NCBI RefSeq assembly: GCF_037975245.1
Contig: NC_092576.1
Location: 43,655,611 to 43,719,610 of the forward strand
DNA length: 64,000 nucleotides
DNA from: Apostichopus japonicus
Taxonomy: Eukaryota > Echinodermata > Holothuroidea > Aspidochirotida > Stichopodidae
Direction: 5' to 3'
This document shows, in pieces, positions 11,824-24,124 of the stretch. The notes beneath the pieces are model-generated. The model saw only the letters and a program-made list of their open reading frames with translations. It was not told the origin of the DNA and ran no database searches. Position 1 is the first letter of the stretch. Each line of letters opens with the position of its first letter. Both the position numbers and the translations under genes were made by a program.

Positions 11824-14800
11824 ATGGCTGTTAACGAAGCTATAGGACCAGCATTGATAGGTAAGGGATGCAACTTGTAGCATACCTTTGTTTAAATGTA
11901 ATGATTTACTTTATGATTCCAATGTATGTATTAACATGGGTATGAATGAAACGAGTAATCCTATAACAAGTGTAAGGGCATGGAATATCTAACTTCAGAG
12001 CACATTAAATCAAGGGTAGTTGCTGAACTGCAAAATGACCCTTGTGTTCTTGCATATTTTCATAATATGATGCGAGAGAGAGAAAGAGAGACATACATAG
12101 CAAGAGAGAGGCATATATAGAGAGGGAAAGAAGGAGAGGCAGAAAAAAAAGGGGAAATCACTTTTGACATAAAGCCATTAAACTACCGCAATGATTTAGT
12201 ATACATTTAAAGTAGAACTTTGATGTCGATCGTTTTTTTCATAAGCATATTTCCAGGTCTAAACTTTCTTTTCATTCCTACCTCCTCACAGAAAGGAAAA
12301 TTAGTTTTATAAATCAGCTGAAATCAACGTACAAAGACTGGTACAGCTCCATCAAACCAGTCCCTAGCAGTAGAGATTCGAGTTTTAATATAGACGATGT
12401 AATAGTAGAGGGCGGTATTGAAAGACAAGATGATGACGTAGAGAAGAACAATTGGACACCGTTACAATCTTACCAAGAATTATGTACTGATCTTGGATTA
12501 GGTTCGAAGAGACGAATTTTGCAAGCTGAAGCAGGATATGGTAAAACAACACTAACCCTTCAATTAGCTTATGAATGGTGCAACGATCTCTCGACTTCAT
12601 CCATGAAAGATGTTGAAATATTGATACTCTTAAAACTCGGACAGGTTATATCAGCTACATCTTTGTTTGAAGTTATCAAAACTACCCTTTTACCGAAAGA
12701 TTTTAAGATCCAAAGCAATGAGATCAGTGACATGCTTGATACAGCAACATCTGTGGTAGTCATATTAGATGATGTTGATGAATACGTGGAAAATAACAAA
12801 CATATTCCCAAAGATATTTTAAATATAATACAGAATAATCCTCGATTGGAATTAATACTTACTGCAAGATCGTTTTCAAAGGAGTTGCAGTCCCAGTCTA
12901 AACGATTACGTCTGTCTGGATTCACCAGTGAGGCGCAGGACAAATATCTAAGGAAGGCAGTGACTAAAGACGATAGAACAGCTACTAATAAAATAAAGTA
13001 TATAATTCAATACAGCCCGGTCCTAAGAGACATCTGTCAAGTTCCTTTATATTTTGTTTTGTTCGCTCATCTCAGTCACTCAAGCAAGGAGTTTTCAGAA
13101 TATAAATCCGTAACAAGCTTTTTCCGCTACATAGATTCATCATTACATCTCACAGGGAAGACGGATACAGATTATGGTATACCTGACCACAAAGAGCTCA
13201 ACCGGATTGCATTTCAAAGCTTATCAGGTTACAATCGTAGAAACTATTGGAGAAAAGAAAACCTCTCCAGTCAGATAGGACGAAGAGTTTTAAAACACTT
13301 CTTACATACTGGAATTTTACAGGAAAAGACTGTTTTGCAATATTCTGATAACTCGTTATCTCGACAAGATGTTAAAACTTTCTCGTGTGTAAGCTTTTAT
13401 CACGACCTATTCCTCGAGTGGTACGCAGCTCTTCACCTTGTAGATATGTTAGTATCACCTGATATTACAGATGATAATGACGTCATGGATATTATGGATG
13501 AATTAGATCATCTAAGTTTACAGTACGTTTATCGATTCGCTTGCGGTATGAACTCTTTGGCTGGAAACCACATCATAAAGTATTTTAGTAACTTGAACAG
13601 ACGGGAAGAAATCATAATAATGTGTATTCTAGAGCAAAGAGGTTCACCAGAGACAGTTTTGGACATCATCAAGGAAATTTGCTCAAACATGGTTCAGCTA
13701 AGCACAAATAATTCTACAAGATTAAACAAGGCTACCGTCCAATTATTGGAAACAGCGGTCTCACAAAAGGTAAGAAGCATTTATATCAATTAGTGGTTCT
13801 CGCAGTGAAAACAGAAGTTTATAATGCCAGTAATGCAAATAGACAATACGTCTCAAAGTAGCAACGATGTCAGGAGCAAGCCTAATACAAGATTGTAGCA
13901 AACACATCAAAAATATTCGCATTAAATTTCAGGTATATTTCTTTCAATATAGTTAAATTTCTTCCCTATATGCAAATGATTTGAACATATAATAAAAAAC
14001 TAAAATAAAGTCAAATATTGTCTTCTACATTTTGCTCTGCCTTTTTCTTTAAATCAAAGAACGAAAAAAAACCTTCCTTGATGCAATCCTCTTAGTTAGA
14101 TAACGATTATATACAAGTCTAATCAAGTGGCTAGGGAACAATTCAGAAGTTACACTGTTTTGGTAGTGGGTGAGAGTTAATAACAAGATATCTCTGTGGA
14201 TTATTTTCACAGATTGAGATACCAATGTTACTGCTGAGTGATTGTTTTCAGTCAGTGAATGTTTCTACGAATATGTTGATTCTGACATCTGGACTACAAG
14301 TACCGAATCTCAACACCCTCCATGGTCTCCACATCACGCAGACCGGAAGAGAGTTTACCGAAGGACAGATGACAGACATATTTATCTACGTCACAAATAG
14401 TATCAACCTAAAGACCGTTAAGTAAGCATATCGTTAGAAAATGAATATGTTGAAGTAATAAACAGGTGTTCGGTTAAAACTGTAAATATCGAAGCAGCCT
14501 CGTATTTTCAAAAAATATTTATTGACCTCTTGTTATTGAAGATATTTTAGTGAAATTCTTCGAGTATTTCAACGAATGACCTGACTCAAGTTATCAATTG
14601 ATTTGTAGAATGCATAATAGATGAAATAATAAAAATATAAAAGAAACTTTATATTTTATATGTTTTTACCTTTTGATTATAAGCTTATTATTCATTCAAC
14701 GATTGTTTTTGGTCTTTGTTATTTAACGACTGGTTATGCTGTTTGGTTTCAGATTTACGGACTGCTTGTTTCCAGGTGTCTATCAAAATAAGTTTCATTT

Positions 14801-16779
14801 ACAGAAACTCTCTGAATTAAAAGTCACAGGTAAACCTAATATATGTTTCTCTTTATATTCTTCTAATTTTGAGTATCATTAATATTAGTCCATGGTTGTA
14901 ACTGACTAAATTTTGAATAAATAATTGAGAAAGAAAGCATTACATAAATATATTACTGTTAACATATTCCATTTGATCGTTTTACATTTTACAGTTTTAT
15001 GGTATCCTTTGCGCAGCTGGTATCGACTTAATCTACAATCTGGCGGTTGGGAGGTAGGTAATCCCTGAATCCATCTCATGTGAACTTGTATTATAATGTA
15101 TAATATGATATTAACAATTTTAATTTTTTAAATGTATTATGTGTGTACTGCATAGCATAAACTGAAATGAGTACATACTTATACATTTCTCTTCCATTAA
15201 ACTTCAGGAAAAGATCGGATCCGTTGCCTTAAAAGAGAAAGTATATGAGAGAAAGGTGAGAGGATTTATACAATTTTAAGACTTGACTGAAAGTTAAGGA
15301 ATTACATGTTGTTATGTGCCATAACACTATAGATATATGTTGAATGTTAGGGTGCAAACAACCATATATGGATATACCGGAAACACTAGTACATATGTGA
15401 CTTCGTATGACGTCAAATCGCGGTTTGTCGACTACACATTCTCTTCTTCATTGTTAAACTGACTGCTTTACAATGGAAACGACTGGAACATATTGTACAT
15501 TGGAGAGGTCAACGGTCAAATATTTGAGATAAAGGGTCAAACCCTGTGACTTAAAAGTGATTGTTTGAATAATTTAAGTTATGTCGTTTTGATAATATTT
15601 GGAATGACGAGTACTATAAGGAAGTCACCACAATGTTTAAGTATGAAAATAGTAGTGTAATGCAGGAAGAGTACCATCTCATATATGATATAACATGTTG
15701 TAAAATTATAGTCATATAATTATTTATTTCAATAAATTTGCTAACAAATTTAATCCTTTTAACTTCTCAGCTTCTTAACAGTATACTCGCACGGTTACCA
15801 AAACATATTCTATCGCCAGAAATAGTAATGTTCCATCATATTTTTCTTTCCTGCAGGCTGCGCAATTTCGAGCAATGTACAAACAGGTAATTCTATTTTC
15901 ACAACCCTTCACATCATCCAGCTTTTTGACCGAATCAGCACAGTTGTACATTGTGTCAGTACTGTAACATGGATTACAATCTAAGCTTAGCGTATTGTAA
16001 GCTGTTCAAATAGATGGATTGACGCTATATTATATACTCAATCGGTCAAAGTTGAGAATGACTTAACGCCTGTGGTTCTTTGAAAGTAGTACTTTGTCAG
16101 AATCGTTCTGTGTATCTTACATTCGTACATTTATCTCAGAATTGAAGGACAAAAGTGTTACGGTTTGTCTGTTTGACTTATTAAAGGGACTTAAACTAAC
16201 TGAATGTCATTATTTCTCAAGTCAGCTTTTGCCAGTAGAACTCCATTTTGCCAATGTACTTTCTGCTTGCTAGAATAACAGACCTCAATACCTCGTTGTT
16301 TACCTACTTTTACTTACACGCTTATGCGATTTACTATAACACGGACTGGTTTTCTCTCCATTGCTTACTGTAAAGTAAGCAAATAGTGATACATGCATTA
16401 CGTTCAGCAAACTAAAATTAACGATATTGTAAATAAAATGTTTAGCATGACAAATATAAATCACTTTGGACATGCGCTATCCTTCGGAGATTATGAAGTC
16501 ATAAGGAAATACATATTTTATCATCAAAGAGACATATTGTCTCGGACATGGATGTATTGTTTAGTTAAGTGTAACAGTGATTAACTTTCGTGTTGAAAGA
16601 TTGGGTTCTATAATTTTGAAGTTACACTGAAAAATAGACACTTGGTAAAATCCTTGTAACCAAATGAAACAAATTAAAAATGTGGAACAATAAACGAAAC
16701 TAATGCAAGTAAATGAATTTGAAAGTGTGTATCTATTGAAATTGTGGCATTTTCTTTCTTTCTTCTGAAACAGGAATGA
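11824..16779 (+). CDS. NLR-A: NACHT-domain receptor with one 3' LRR-like cassette
   Basis: Eight coding exons with GT-AG boundaries and matching phases: 11824-11860, 12292-13769, 14213-14421, 14753-14829, 14995-15053, 15208-15255, 15857-15886, 16774-16779; about 647 residues. A UTR splice acceptor (CTTTCTTTCAG) ends at 11812, so transcription starts further upstream. Residues 1-90 form a linker (KSTYKDWYSSIKPVP, then VIVEGGIE). The NACHT ATPase has Walker A GYGKTT (94-99), Walker B VVVILDDVDEY (167-177), sensor LTARS (202-206) and CQVPLYF (261-267), followed by winged-helix-like and helical regions to about 505. The tail (506-620) is LRR-like. No CARD, death or TIR domain is visible, so the signalling partner is unknown. 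Likely a cytosolic innate-immune sensor by family. The last exon (E then stop) is the least certain; the 10-codon exon before it could instead read through. Confidence 0.85.
12292..13769 (+). CDS. NLR-A exon 2: NACHT ATPase and helical regions
   Basis: A single 1478-nt exon between acceptor CCTCACAG and donor GGTAAGA encodes the whole nucleotide-binding core, from ERKISFINQLKSTY to TAVSQK. A start within it (for example TTG 12519) is not needed: the frame continues upstream without a stop to the acceptor and joins in phase to the exon starting MAVNEAIGPALI. The acidic Walker B (LDDVDEY) matches NACHT rather than AP-ATPase NB-ARC proteins. Confidence 0.9.
14213..15053 (+). CDS. NLR-A LRR-like cassette (exons 3-5)
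   Basis: Three exons of 209, 77 and 59 nt with boundary phases 0-2-1-0. Exon 3 reads IEIPMLLLSDCF, then SGLQVPNLNTLHGLHITQ and FTEGQMTDI; exon 4 FTDCLFPGVYQ; exon 5 VLWYPLRSWYRLNLQSGGWE. The leucine spacing and the DCLFP segment resemble NLR-type leucine-rich repeats. The cassette is homologous, exon by exon, to two cassettes in NLR-B. Confidence 0.8.
15208..15886 (+). CDS. NLR-A short C-terminal exons 6-7
   Basis: Exon 6 (15208-15255, EKIGSVALKEKVYERK) and exon 7 (15857-15886, AAQFRAMYKQ) are both phase 0-0 with good acceptors (ACTTCAG, CTGCAG) and donors (GTGAGA, GTAATT). Exon 6 aligns with the terminal exon of NLR-B (KVGSW then stop). The charged tail has no recognised function. Confidence 0.6.
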
Positions 16780-16849
16780 TGAAATATCCATTCAAAGCTA
16801 CTGCACAATATCAAACATCAGTGGTATACTATGGAACGAAAGATCCCAA

Positions 16850-17345
16850 TATGCATGTTCTTTGTAGTAACTGATATGTTGTAAAATACTAACTACAGAG
16901 TGATTGGTATGTCTGTCAAGGGGAGGTTGTGGACCAACACTTTTGACATAAAAGTGGTTCACTCGGCCTTACCACTATGTATGTGGCTTGTAATAACTTA
17001 TATCTTGTAATATGCTAACTACAGAGTACATGGAATGTCTGTAATTGGTAGATTGTAAACGAACAAATTGTGATATGAATCCAATATACACGTGGCTTGT
17101 GGTAACTTATATCTTGTAACATACTAACTACAGAGTGCACGGTGTTTTTGTCAAAGGTAGGTTGTGGACGAACACATTATGATATGAAAGTGGTTCACTC
17201 GGCCGTATCCATTATGCATGTGGCATATAGCCACTGATATATTGTAACATACTAACTACACAGTGCATGGTATGTCCGTAAAGGGTAGGTTGTGAATGAA
17301 CACATTGTGTCATGAAAGTGGTTCACTCGGTCCTATTCCTTTTCA
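16850..17345. repeat. Four-copy tandem repeat, ~113-126 bp unit
   Basis: Copies start near 16856, 16978, 17091 and 17217. Shared blocks are ATGTGGCTTGT, TATCTTGTAACATACTAACTACAGAGTGCA, GGTAGGTTGTG and AAAGTGGTTCACTCGG. The array begins about 70 bp after the predicted NLR-A stop, so it may lie in the 3' UTR. Confidence 0.88.
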
Positions 17346-17934
17346 TGCCAAAGTATATTGGTGTATTGTTACCGCTAGAACAGCTAGCTTAAGAGTTAAT
17401 TAACAAACAGTATCACAACTCTTTACAAGCAAGAGAACTCTGCTTATTATAGTTTACACCAAAAGTCCGTATTCAGAAAGGAACTGTTTGTACGTAGTTA
17501 GACTTATTGATTTCAAATGTCGTTTCTTAAGAGACCTGTATGCATGTACTCTGTAACTTACATTTGCTGTGTTTAGCCATATAATATGGGTAGTTTTTTT
17601 TTAAAACAGAGCACACTAAACTCATTTCTTATAATCTGTTTATATGGTTGTAAATAACGAAACGTTTATTACAGGAAAGAAATATAGAAGGATTTGTAGT
17701 CATTCTGATATTCGCCTTGGGATACTAAACATATTGGCTTGTATTAATTTTGTTATCTGACATTAATAATAGTTATAGTTATGGAACGAGAGCAGAAGGT
17801 AGAACGGACCGTCTGTAGCCATGGTGATGGGCGCCATTTGAATATCGAACCTGTTGCAATTTCCCTGCTTTTTGCACATGTTAGTAATATTCGTGTCTGG
17901 TCTAGATATTTGCCTAGTAATGTAGATATATATC
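17346..17934. other. Non-coding stretch before the LTR-like repeat
   Basis: No gene supported. The last 150 bp contain a GC-richer patch (around 17790-17840) that could belong to the internal part of the LTR element whose repeat starts at 17935, but I cannot recognise a pol or integrase frame. Confidence 0.4.
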
Positions 17935-18529
17935 TGTTAGGGTGAGTCAATCATTGCCGAGTTCCTTCTGTTTTTTTCTCTTTATATCGATATTGCTTGT
18001 TTTGAATTTCATACATTGCGCTATTTTTCTTCTGCTTTAAGAGAGTAAGTTCTATGAAACCTCTGTCGATGACGAGGGTGCACTGTTTTACTATAATGAA
18101 TTATAATTGTACACCTGTTCCAGAACTCATTGTTTGTTACTAAGTAGAATAACGACATGTATAATGTATGAAGGATGTCTAAGAATAAATACATAACCTT
18201 GCCTTTGTAGAAAGGACTGTTGTCAAAATAATTTCTTTGTTTAAATGCGTCAAATAATTTTAGCCGTAATATATATAGAAAAAAATATGATATGTTCGAC
18301 AGATTTCTGATTCCCAATAAACATTATTTTACCCTATATTTGTGACCGTGTTGGTACCCAACACCTGGCAATGTTCCACAGATGGCCAAAAAAAAAAATA
18401 TTTTCCCAATATTTTTTTTTCTCAGAGCAATTTAACATAATGAAATATGCAAGAGACTTGATAACTGTATAATATGTATTAATTGTAATATATGACTACA
18501 CTTTTAGGTTCTTGATCTCGTCCACATAC

Positions 18530-18617
<88 letters not shown>
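17935..18617. repeat. LTR-like dispersed repeat, copy 1, ending in (TA)n
   Basis: Starts TGTTAGGGTGAGTCAATCAT and is closely similar over several hundred bases to 53398-54130 in the same orientation. Compared with copy 2 it has an extra segment with CCCAATAAACATTATTTTA near 18310 and lacks about 110 bp present there at 53897-54000. Both copies run into the same CTTGATCTCGTCCACATA word and then a long (TA)n tract (18532-18617 here). Copy 2 directly follows Gypsy gag sequence, which suggests an LTR. Confidence 0.7.
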
Positions 18618-18620
<3 letters not shown>

Positions 18621-19940
18621 TATATACAAGAATCAAGCTCAACTGGGAACGTTTGTGATAAAAATGGAGCATTTCTTACGGAAAGAAAGCTAGAGGAATA
18701 GTTGCTCTGAGCTACAGAGACATACAGCAATAGTCTCCACAACATCATAACATCATACTTCCGCACATGTCAATACAAGCAGATACTATGTAAGTTACCT
18801 CCTGAGTTTGAGAAAATTGATAACGATGAACGATAGTTTGCTGTTTGATTTAATCATAGTACTATATGTCTTTCAATGTTGAACAATTATGTTTTGTTTT
18901 TCACTATTTTATTCTATACGTTCCATTAATTTCTTGAATTCATATGTTAATCATTTTGAGTCATGTGACATGACGAGATTTCGATATTCAAATCCGAGAA
19001 GCCTTTCAACCATTATTTAAAAATAAAAACATTGGTAATGTAGGTTGTCAGAAAGTCCTCCCGTTATCAGTATGATAACACAAACGGCTAGGTTACTTAT
19101 CCAGGGTTTGTAGTTAAGATATTCGCTGAGCTAATACCAATATGAACTTTGATATCATAAAAGCAATTGCGTGAGTTGCTTAAAATAACGTACCATCTTC
19201 AAAGGCGCGCCATGATTATTATTATAGTATGACATAATTTCTGTATTGTATCCCTACAATGGATCTCAGTTGGTACTTTTCAGTTAAGTCAACATTTCTA
19301 ACCTTTTTTTAATGATTTCAAATCACAGCATGCTTACAGTGCAATACAACATCCGGTATAAAGCGTATTATTCGTTTACGTTAAATATAGTAACTAAGTG
19401 TTTCAGGTTTAAAAATTTATCGTCGCGTTTGTGAAACTAAAAATTCATCATAAAGCACGTGTGCACAAAACGATAACTTCAATAAAAAACAAAATAAAAC
19501 AGGTCTTGCAAGCTTTCGAATTATTTTCAATTATTTATTAAAAGTTAGATCAATATCATCATGATAAATCCACTTACTAAATTAACAACAAGAAGAATAA
19601 AAAACATTGGTGAACTTAAAATGAACTTTTCAAAAAGCAAATCATTGCCATTTTGTTCATTGGAACGTAAGATTACAGTTTGATACTGTATCGATCCCCA
19701 ATCTGATAAAGTGTCCTAAACTATACGTTAAGCTGCTGTACTGGGATCACATACCCATCAGAACATTTGATATCCTTAGCGTCGAAATAATAATGGTTTT
19801 CTTCCATAAATTATTTACGATGCATTTTTTTATCGTTACTTCTCACACAGTTAGGAATGATTGTTAAGAGACTGAAAGACATGACGTGACAAGAACACTT
19901 TTCCTAATTATCCACACTTACACAAACACCTGAACAGAAA
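18618..19940. other. Non-coding AT-rich stretch
   Basis: No exon, RNA gene or transposon end that I can support. Confidence 0.5.
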
Positions 19941-20185
19941 GTTTGCATTGATCTCCATAGATAAGTAAATACGATAAACCAAAGTCCAACTGTGGTATAT
20001 AACGTTCTATGGTTGAATCATACTACGTTATATTCATAACAGGATTGACTGTTAGCGCACATTACTCTCATTGGGAGCCAGAAATGGGAGGAGACCAGAA
20101 GGTTCCTCGTAAAGTAACACACTATTAGACCGCAAGTCACAAGGAGAGATCAACAAGTCTAGTCTAATCGAAGGTAAGATGACGT
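19941..20185 (+). other. Leader-like duplicated segment, copy 1
   Basis: Related to 22763-23010 at roughly 70 percent by eye. Shared blocks: CCATAGA[TC]AAGTAAA, ACCAAAGTCC, CTCATAACAGGA or TTCATAACAGGA, ACATTACTCTC and TCTAATCGAAG followed by GTAAGA, a consensus splice donor preserved in both. It has no open frame, so it may be an alternative 5' untranslated exon or promoter for NLR-B. A non-autonomous repeat is the alternative. Confidence 0.4.
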
Positions 20186-22762
20186 TGAGAGACATTCTGT
20201 GATATTTGCATTTAGCTACGGCAGCTATTTCTTACTAAACCTTGTAGAACACTAACCTACAGTATATCTACATAGTGAAACCATTATAGTATATTTCCCA
20301 GCAGTGAATCTATAACATATACCGTAGTTTATGAGAACTGTATGAACTGCTGAATATTTGTGAAGGAACTGTGTTACTATTTTGATGTGCAAACGTAAAT
20401 ATGTCACAATCAATTGAAATATATATGATTTTAACGTTAACTAAAACGATGGAAATAAGACAGCACATGCTAACATACATAAGTGACTACAAAAGTCAAA
20501 CGCAATGATGAGTGAGATATGCCATTTCTTTATTTTGCGATATAACATTGATCTAGTGTGGCTGTCATTCTTAACTGACTACATGAATATTTCAAAATTA
20601 GGTGTAGAATAAAACGTTACATTCATTGTAAGATTAGTTGTAATATAAAGATGTAGTATTCATTGTCATTTCTGCGTCTTTCACATAGTATCGAAAAACA
20701 TACAGTTTGACGATAGCGAGTGAAAATATAATGAAAGAAAATAATGTAATCGATGAGTCAATTGATTGTCTGATAGTTGATTTTGTATGAATTAAAGGTC
20801 AACACGGAACTGGTGCATGAAATTCTTTCCTGACTATATGTATTACTTCTATATGCTCTAATGTGCTAATATTTCCTCTCTATATGTATTAAGGTCAAGG
20901 TAGTAATGGTACATGTCAGCTGGAGAAGAGTCATTTTTAAAACAGTCAGAAAACCAAGTAACGCGTTGTAATATGATCCCATTTGGTAGCATGCAGTAAC
21001 GACATACATTATTTACTCAAGCAAATATGCTACAGCTATTGTAACGACATCAAAATGATTTATATGAACAAATAATGAATAACAAAATACCAATAAGTGG
21101 ATTCATTAATGCAGAATATGAGAAAAACGTCAAAACCAAACCTGATTACAGTACGAAATAGCGCAGAGTAGCCTACTTGTGTGTTACTCTGATTAATGTT
21201 ATTCGTAATCGCTACAAATACGGTAACTTAATGATCAGATTAGGAATAACTAACATTTTCCTTGTGTCTGACGATAACTGTTAACTGATTGTAAAGCATG
21301 TGGGAAAAATATACTGAAAGTCATAAGGTCGAATCCGATGAACTTGTCATGTGTTTATTTATTACTTTGATATGTCTTGAGGTTATGGTAAAACCATTTT
21401 CATAACAATATTACTATAACATAAATTATGTATAGTATGTTACTTATTGTGATTGTGTCTACAGTCCCACATAAGAAATCGATTACGGCAAGCAATATTG
21501 AAGTATTATTTATCTTACTTTTTTTCTATTTGAATAGATAGTACTATTGAAATGTAATTATTAAACTATTTTTCTCTACAACTCACAGTAACAATATGAT
21601 GTTCACATTAACCTGGCATATTTAAAGTGTTCGTCATTTACCATTCAATTCTTTAAATAATGTACTGCAAAATATATTGTGATATGTTTATTTTTTCGTT
21701 CGAGGAGACCTTTGTCATTTGCCTTCTACATTTAACTATCTAACACTTAGCTTTAATGATAAATAAACAAACTACAAATATAAAAGCCAAGCATTACTTA
21801 TAATTGTACAGTTATTGATCAGACTAATAATCTAATATGAACCTAACTAATATACCTACCCGTGCATTTTTCGAGATTAAAATCAACTTAAAGGAGAGAC
21901 ACCCCAACAATCATCATCGGTCTTAGTGATGAAGATAACTAGCATGAACAACTTCTCGTAACATATACAAGAAAACTGTACTGTATTTGGGAGATGTCAA
22001 GGAGTAATGTTCATCTACACTCAAGGCCGAAGAATTGATCAAGTCTAAATATGATATCATATAAACATGTTTCTTGATTTATTTCTGTATGGAATTTTGC
22101 AAATACTGAAACTAAAATATTAATTGAAGCTGTTCGCATGAACATAGTATGACATTAGTGTCAGTGTCAACCCGGTGAACAATTAAAATAGAAAATATTG
22201 CAACAAAAAATGTATATAAAGTAAAAAGCGTCATATTATAGTGGCACTGTGATATCAAAAATGGGTGGGTGGGGGTTACACAATGAGAGCGTCCAGAATC
22301 GACTTTTAAACTAGAGGATATCTCCCACTATTAATCGGAACACTATTTGCTCCTAGTTGTTTTAGGTCGATGTATTTCAAAAAGATCTCAGTTCGATTAG
22401 ATACTTACTAATGGTTAGGTTGCTGCCCCTTTAAATCAAAGACATTTATGAAATTACATCAAACGCGTCAGATACATAAATTGGAACAAATATAGTTGAA
22501 TCGAGTGATTATAGTTTGATGTAAAATCAGTCACCAAGCTGACAAACTACCCAAAGCTACATGTAAGTTGTATTTGAATAACACAACCAAAAACAATGTA
22601 TTTCCTTTTCAAAAGAAAGAATACTCTTTTCCATAGATATGTTAAGTATTATTATTTCATAGCATTATACAGAAAACAAACCAATATATTCACAACTGAT
22701 ACCAGGCATAGAAATACCTGTTGTTATCTTGTGCAGAGTATAATGTTTACTTTTCAACATAA
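20186..22762. other. Non-coding AT-rich stretch
   Basis: No gene supported on either strand; only scattered short frames and no clear tandem repeat. Confidence 0.5.
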
Positions 22763-23010
22763 CGTTTGCGATTCCATAGACAAGTAAACACAATACACCA
22801 AAGTCCTATCCTGGTATATTGTATTACTTGCATAAATCATACTGCGTTGTACTCATAACAGGAATAACGGGCCGTGTACATTACTCTCGTTAGGATCCAA
22901 CATGGAAGCAGACATGACATTTCCTCTGAAATTAACATATTATTATATCACAAGACAGACGTAGAGAGTAACAAGTTTCGTCTAACTGAAGGTAAGGTAA
23001 CGTTGAAGAG
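22763..23010 (+). other. Leader-like duplicated segment, copy 2
   Basis: Second copy of the segment at 19941, ending CGTCTAACTGAAG followed by donor GTAAGG. Same orientation as NLR-B, whose first coding exon begins 3.2 kb downstream behind a 5'UTR splice acceptor at 26199-26200. Confidence 0.4.
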
Positions 23011-24092
23011 AAAAGATATCATGACATTGTATATGTTACATCAGAATATTCAGACTATAAAATTTTGCAACAAAAAAAAAACTAACATATAGTAGCAATG
23101 ACCACTACAGGTTATTTCTTATCCCTGTAGCTACACCGTACACCCATATCTAATGAACTATATTAACAGCTTAAAATGTCTGTAGTTCCTTTGCCACCAC
23201 TGGCTTGATGCATAAATGTACGGTACAATTCATTAAGTTTCATGTACTTAATTAACGTTGCCTGTTTGTGGAGACAAGCTAGCTTATAGCAATGGCGTGC
23301 AAAGGATTTCAAAGATGGTAGATGGTAAATTATATGATCGGGAATGCAAGAGGCAGATGAATGCAGTTCTAAATGACAATTATGGCGTTGTTGTAATCGA
23401 AGCCGACTCTCTGATAGCGGGCATAGGGTACGTGCTCCCAGAGAGATCGAATATAAAGTTTGCATTCTGAGGCACCTAACATAAAAATAAACATATAAAT
23501 TAGGCTTAAATGTAAGGTTGTGCTAATAAGTACTCTTGATGTTTCATGTGTTTTTTTGGCGCGTGTATGTGTATGTCTGTGTGTGGAGGGTTTAGTGGGG
23601 GCGGGGGGTCTTAGTATTCGCGGTTGAATTTAAAAATCATCCTATCTAACCCTTTTTCCAGGACTGACGATGGTAGTTGGGGCTATGATTCTCACCCCCC
23701 CCCCCCTCCCCCATACCTACTCCCTGTTAATCCTGTCCTCTTCCGCAATATTGTACCAGCTTACAACACCAGGATAAAAGAGAATAACATATCTAAATAA
23801 TGATTGATGAGTGATATGTTCAGTCAGTATGCGATGTTAAATTGTTCAAGTATATTGCAATGCCCTTTAAGTTTCACGTGATTATCTCATTAACATAAAG
23901 TAAAATAGAATCGTACTCTATAGAGTTTCCTTTGTTTTGACGTAGGCCTAATTTCAATAGGCAGCTTAATGTCTAACTCATTGGGTTCATTTGTCCTTAT
24001 TGATATGATATTACAAATCATTCCCTGTGAAGTTAGTCTGAATAATGTAAACCTCGTAACAGTATAACAATGGTACAATCAGTTGACTGGGT
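23011..24092. other. Non-coding stretch with G- and C-rich patches
   Basis: A 70-codon open frame at 23258-23470 has no recognised homology and no splice context. A G-rich tract (around 23585-23610) and a C-tract (23694-23713) are simple sequence. Confidence 0.4.
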
Positions 24093-24124
24093 GGGTCAAA
24101 GGTGATCATGCTGCCAGTGCGTGA
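24093..24124 (+). promoter_or_regulatory. DR1-like plus inverted repeat upstream of NLR-B
   Basis: GGGTCAAAGGTGA (DR1-like) followed with no gap by TCATGCT, 5 nt (GCCAG), TGCGTGA. It matches the NLR-A element at 11221-11252 at 26 of 32 positions with identical spacing. Partial similarity extends a few tens of bases on each side (AACAATG upstream, TTATCT downstream). Lies 2.1 kb before the first coding exon of NLR-B. Confidence 0.5.

Noticed and set aside
12569-12943. 124-codon minus-strand frame opposite NLR-A
   Set aside because: Antisense shadow of the NACHT exon with no homology of its own.
16774-16879. Longer NLR-A last exon reading GMMKYPFKATAQYQ
   Set aside because: That frame needs a splice one base before the CAG acceptor; the phase-0 join from exon 7 gives E then TGA.
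18479-18766. IYIYIY-containing frame
   Set aside because: Read-through of a (TA)n tract; likewise 53885-54154.
23163-23470. Overlapping 100-codon minus and 70-codon plus frames
   Set aside because: No recognised family and no splice sites; opposite-strand overlap suggests chance.
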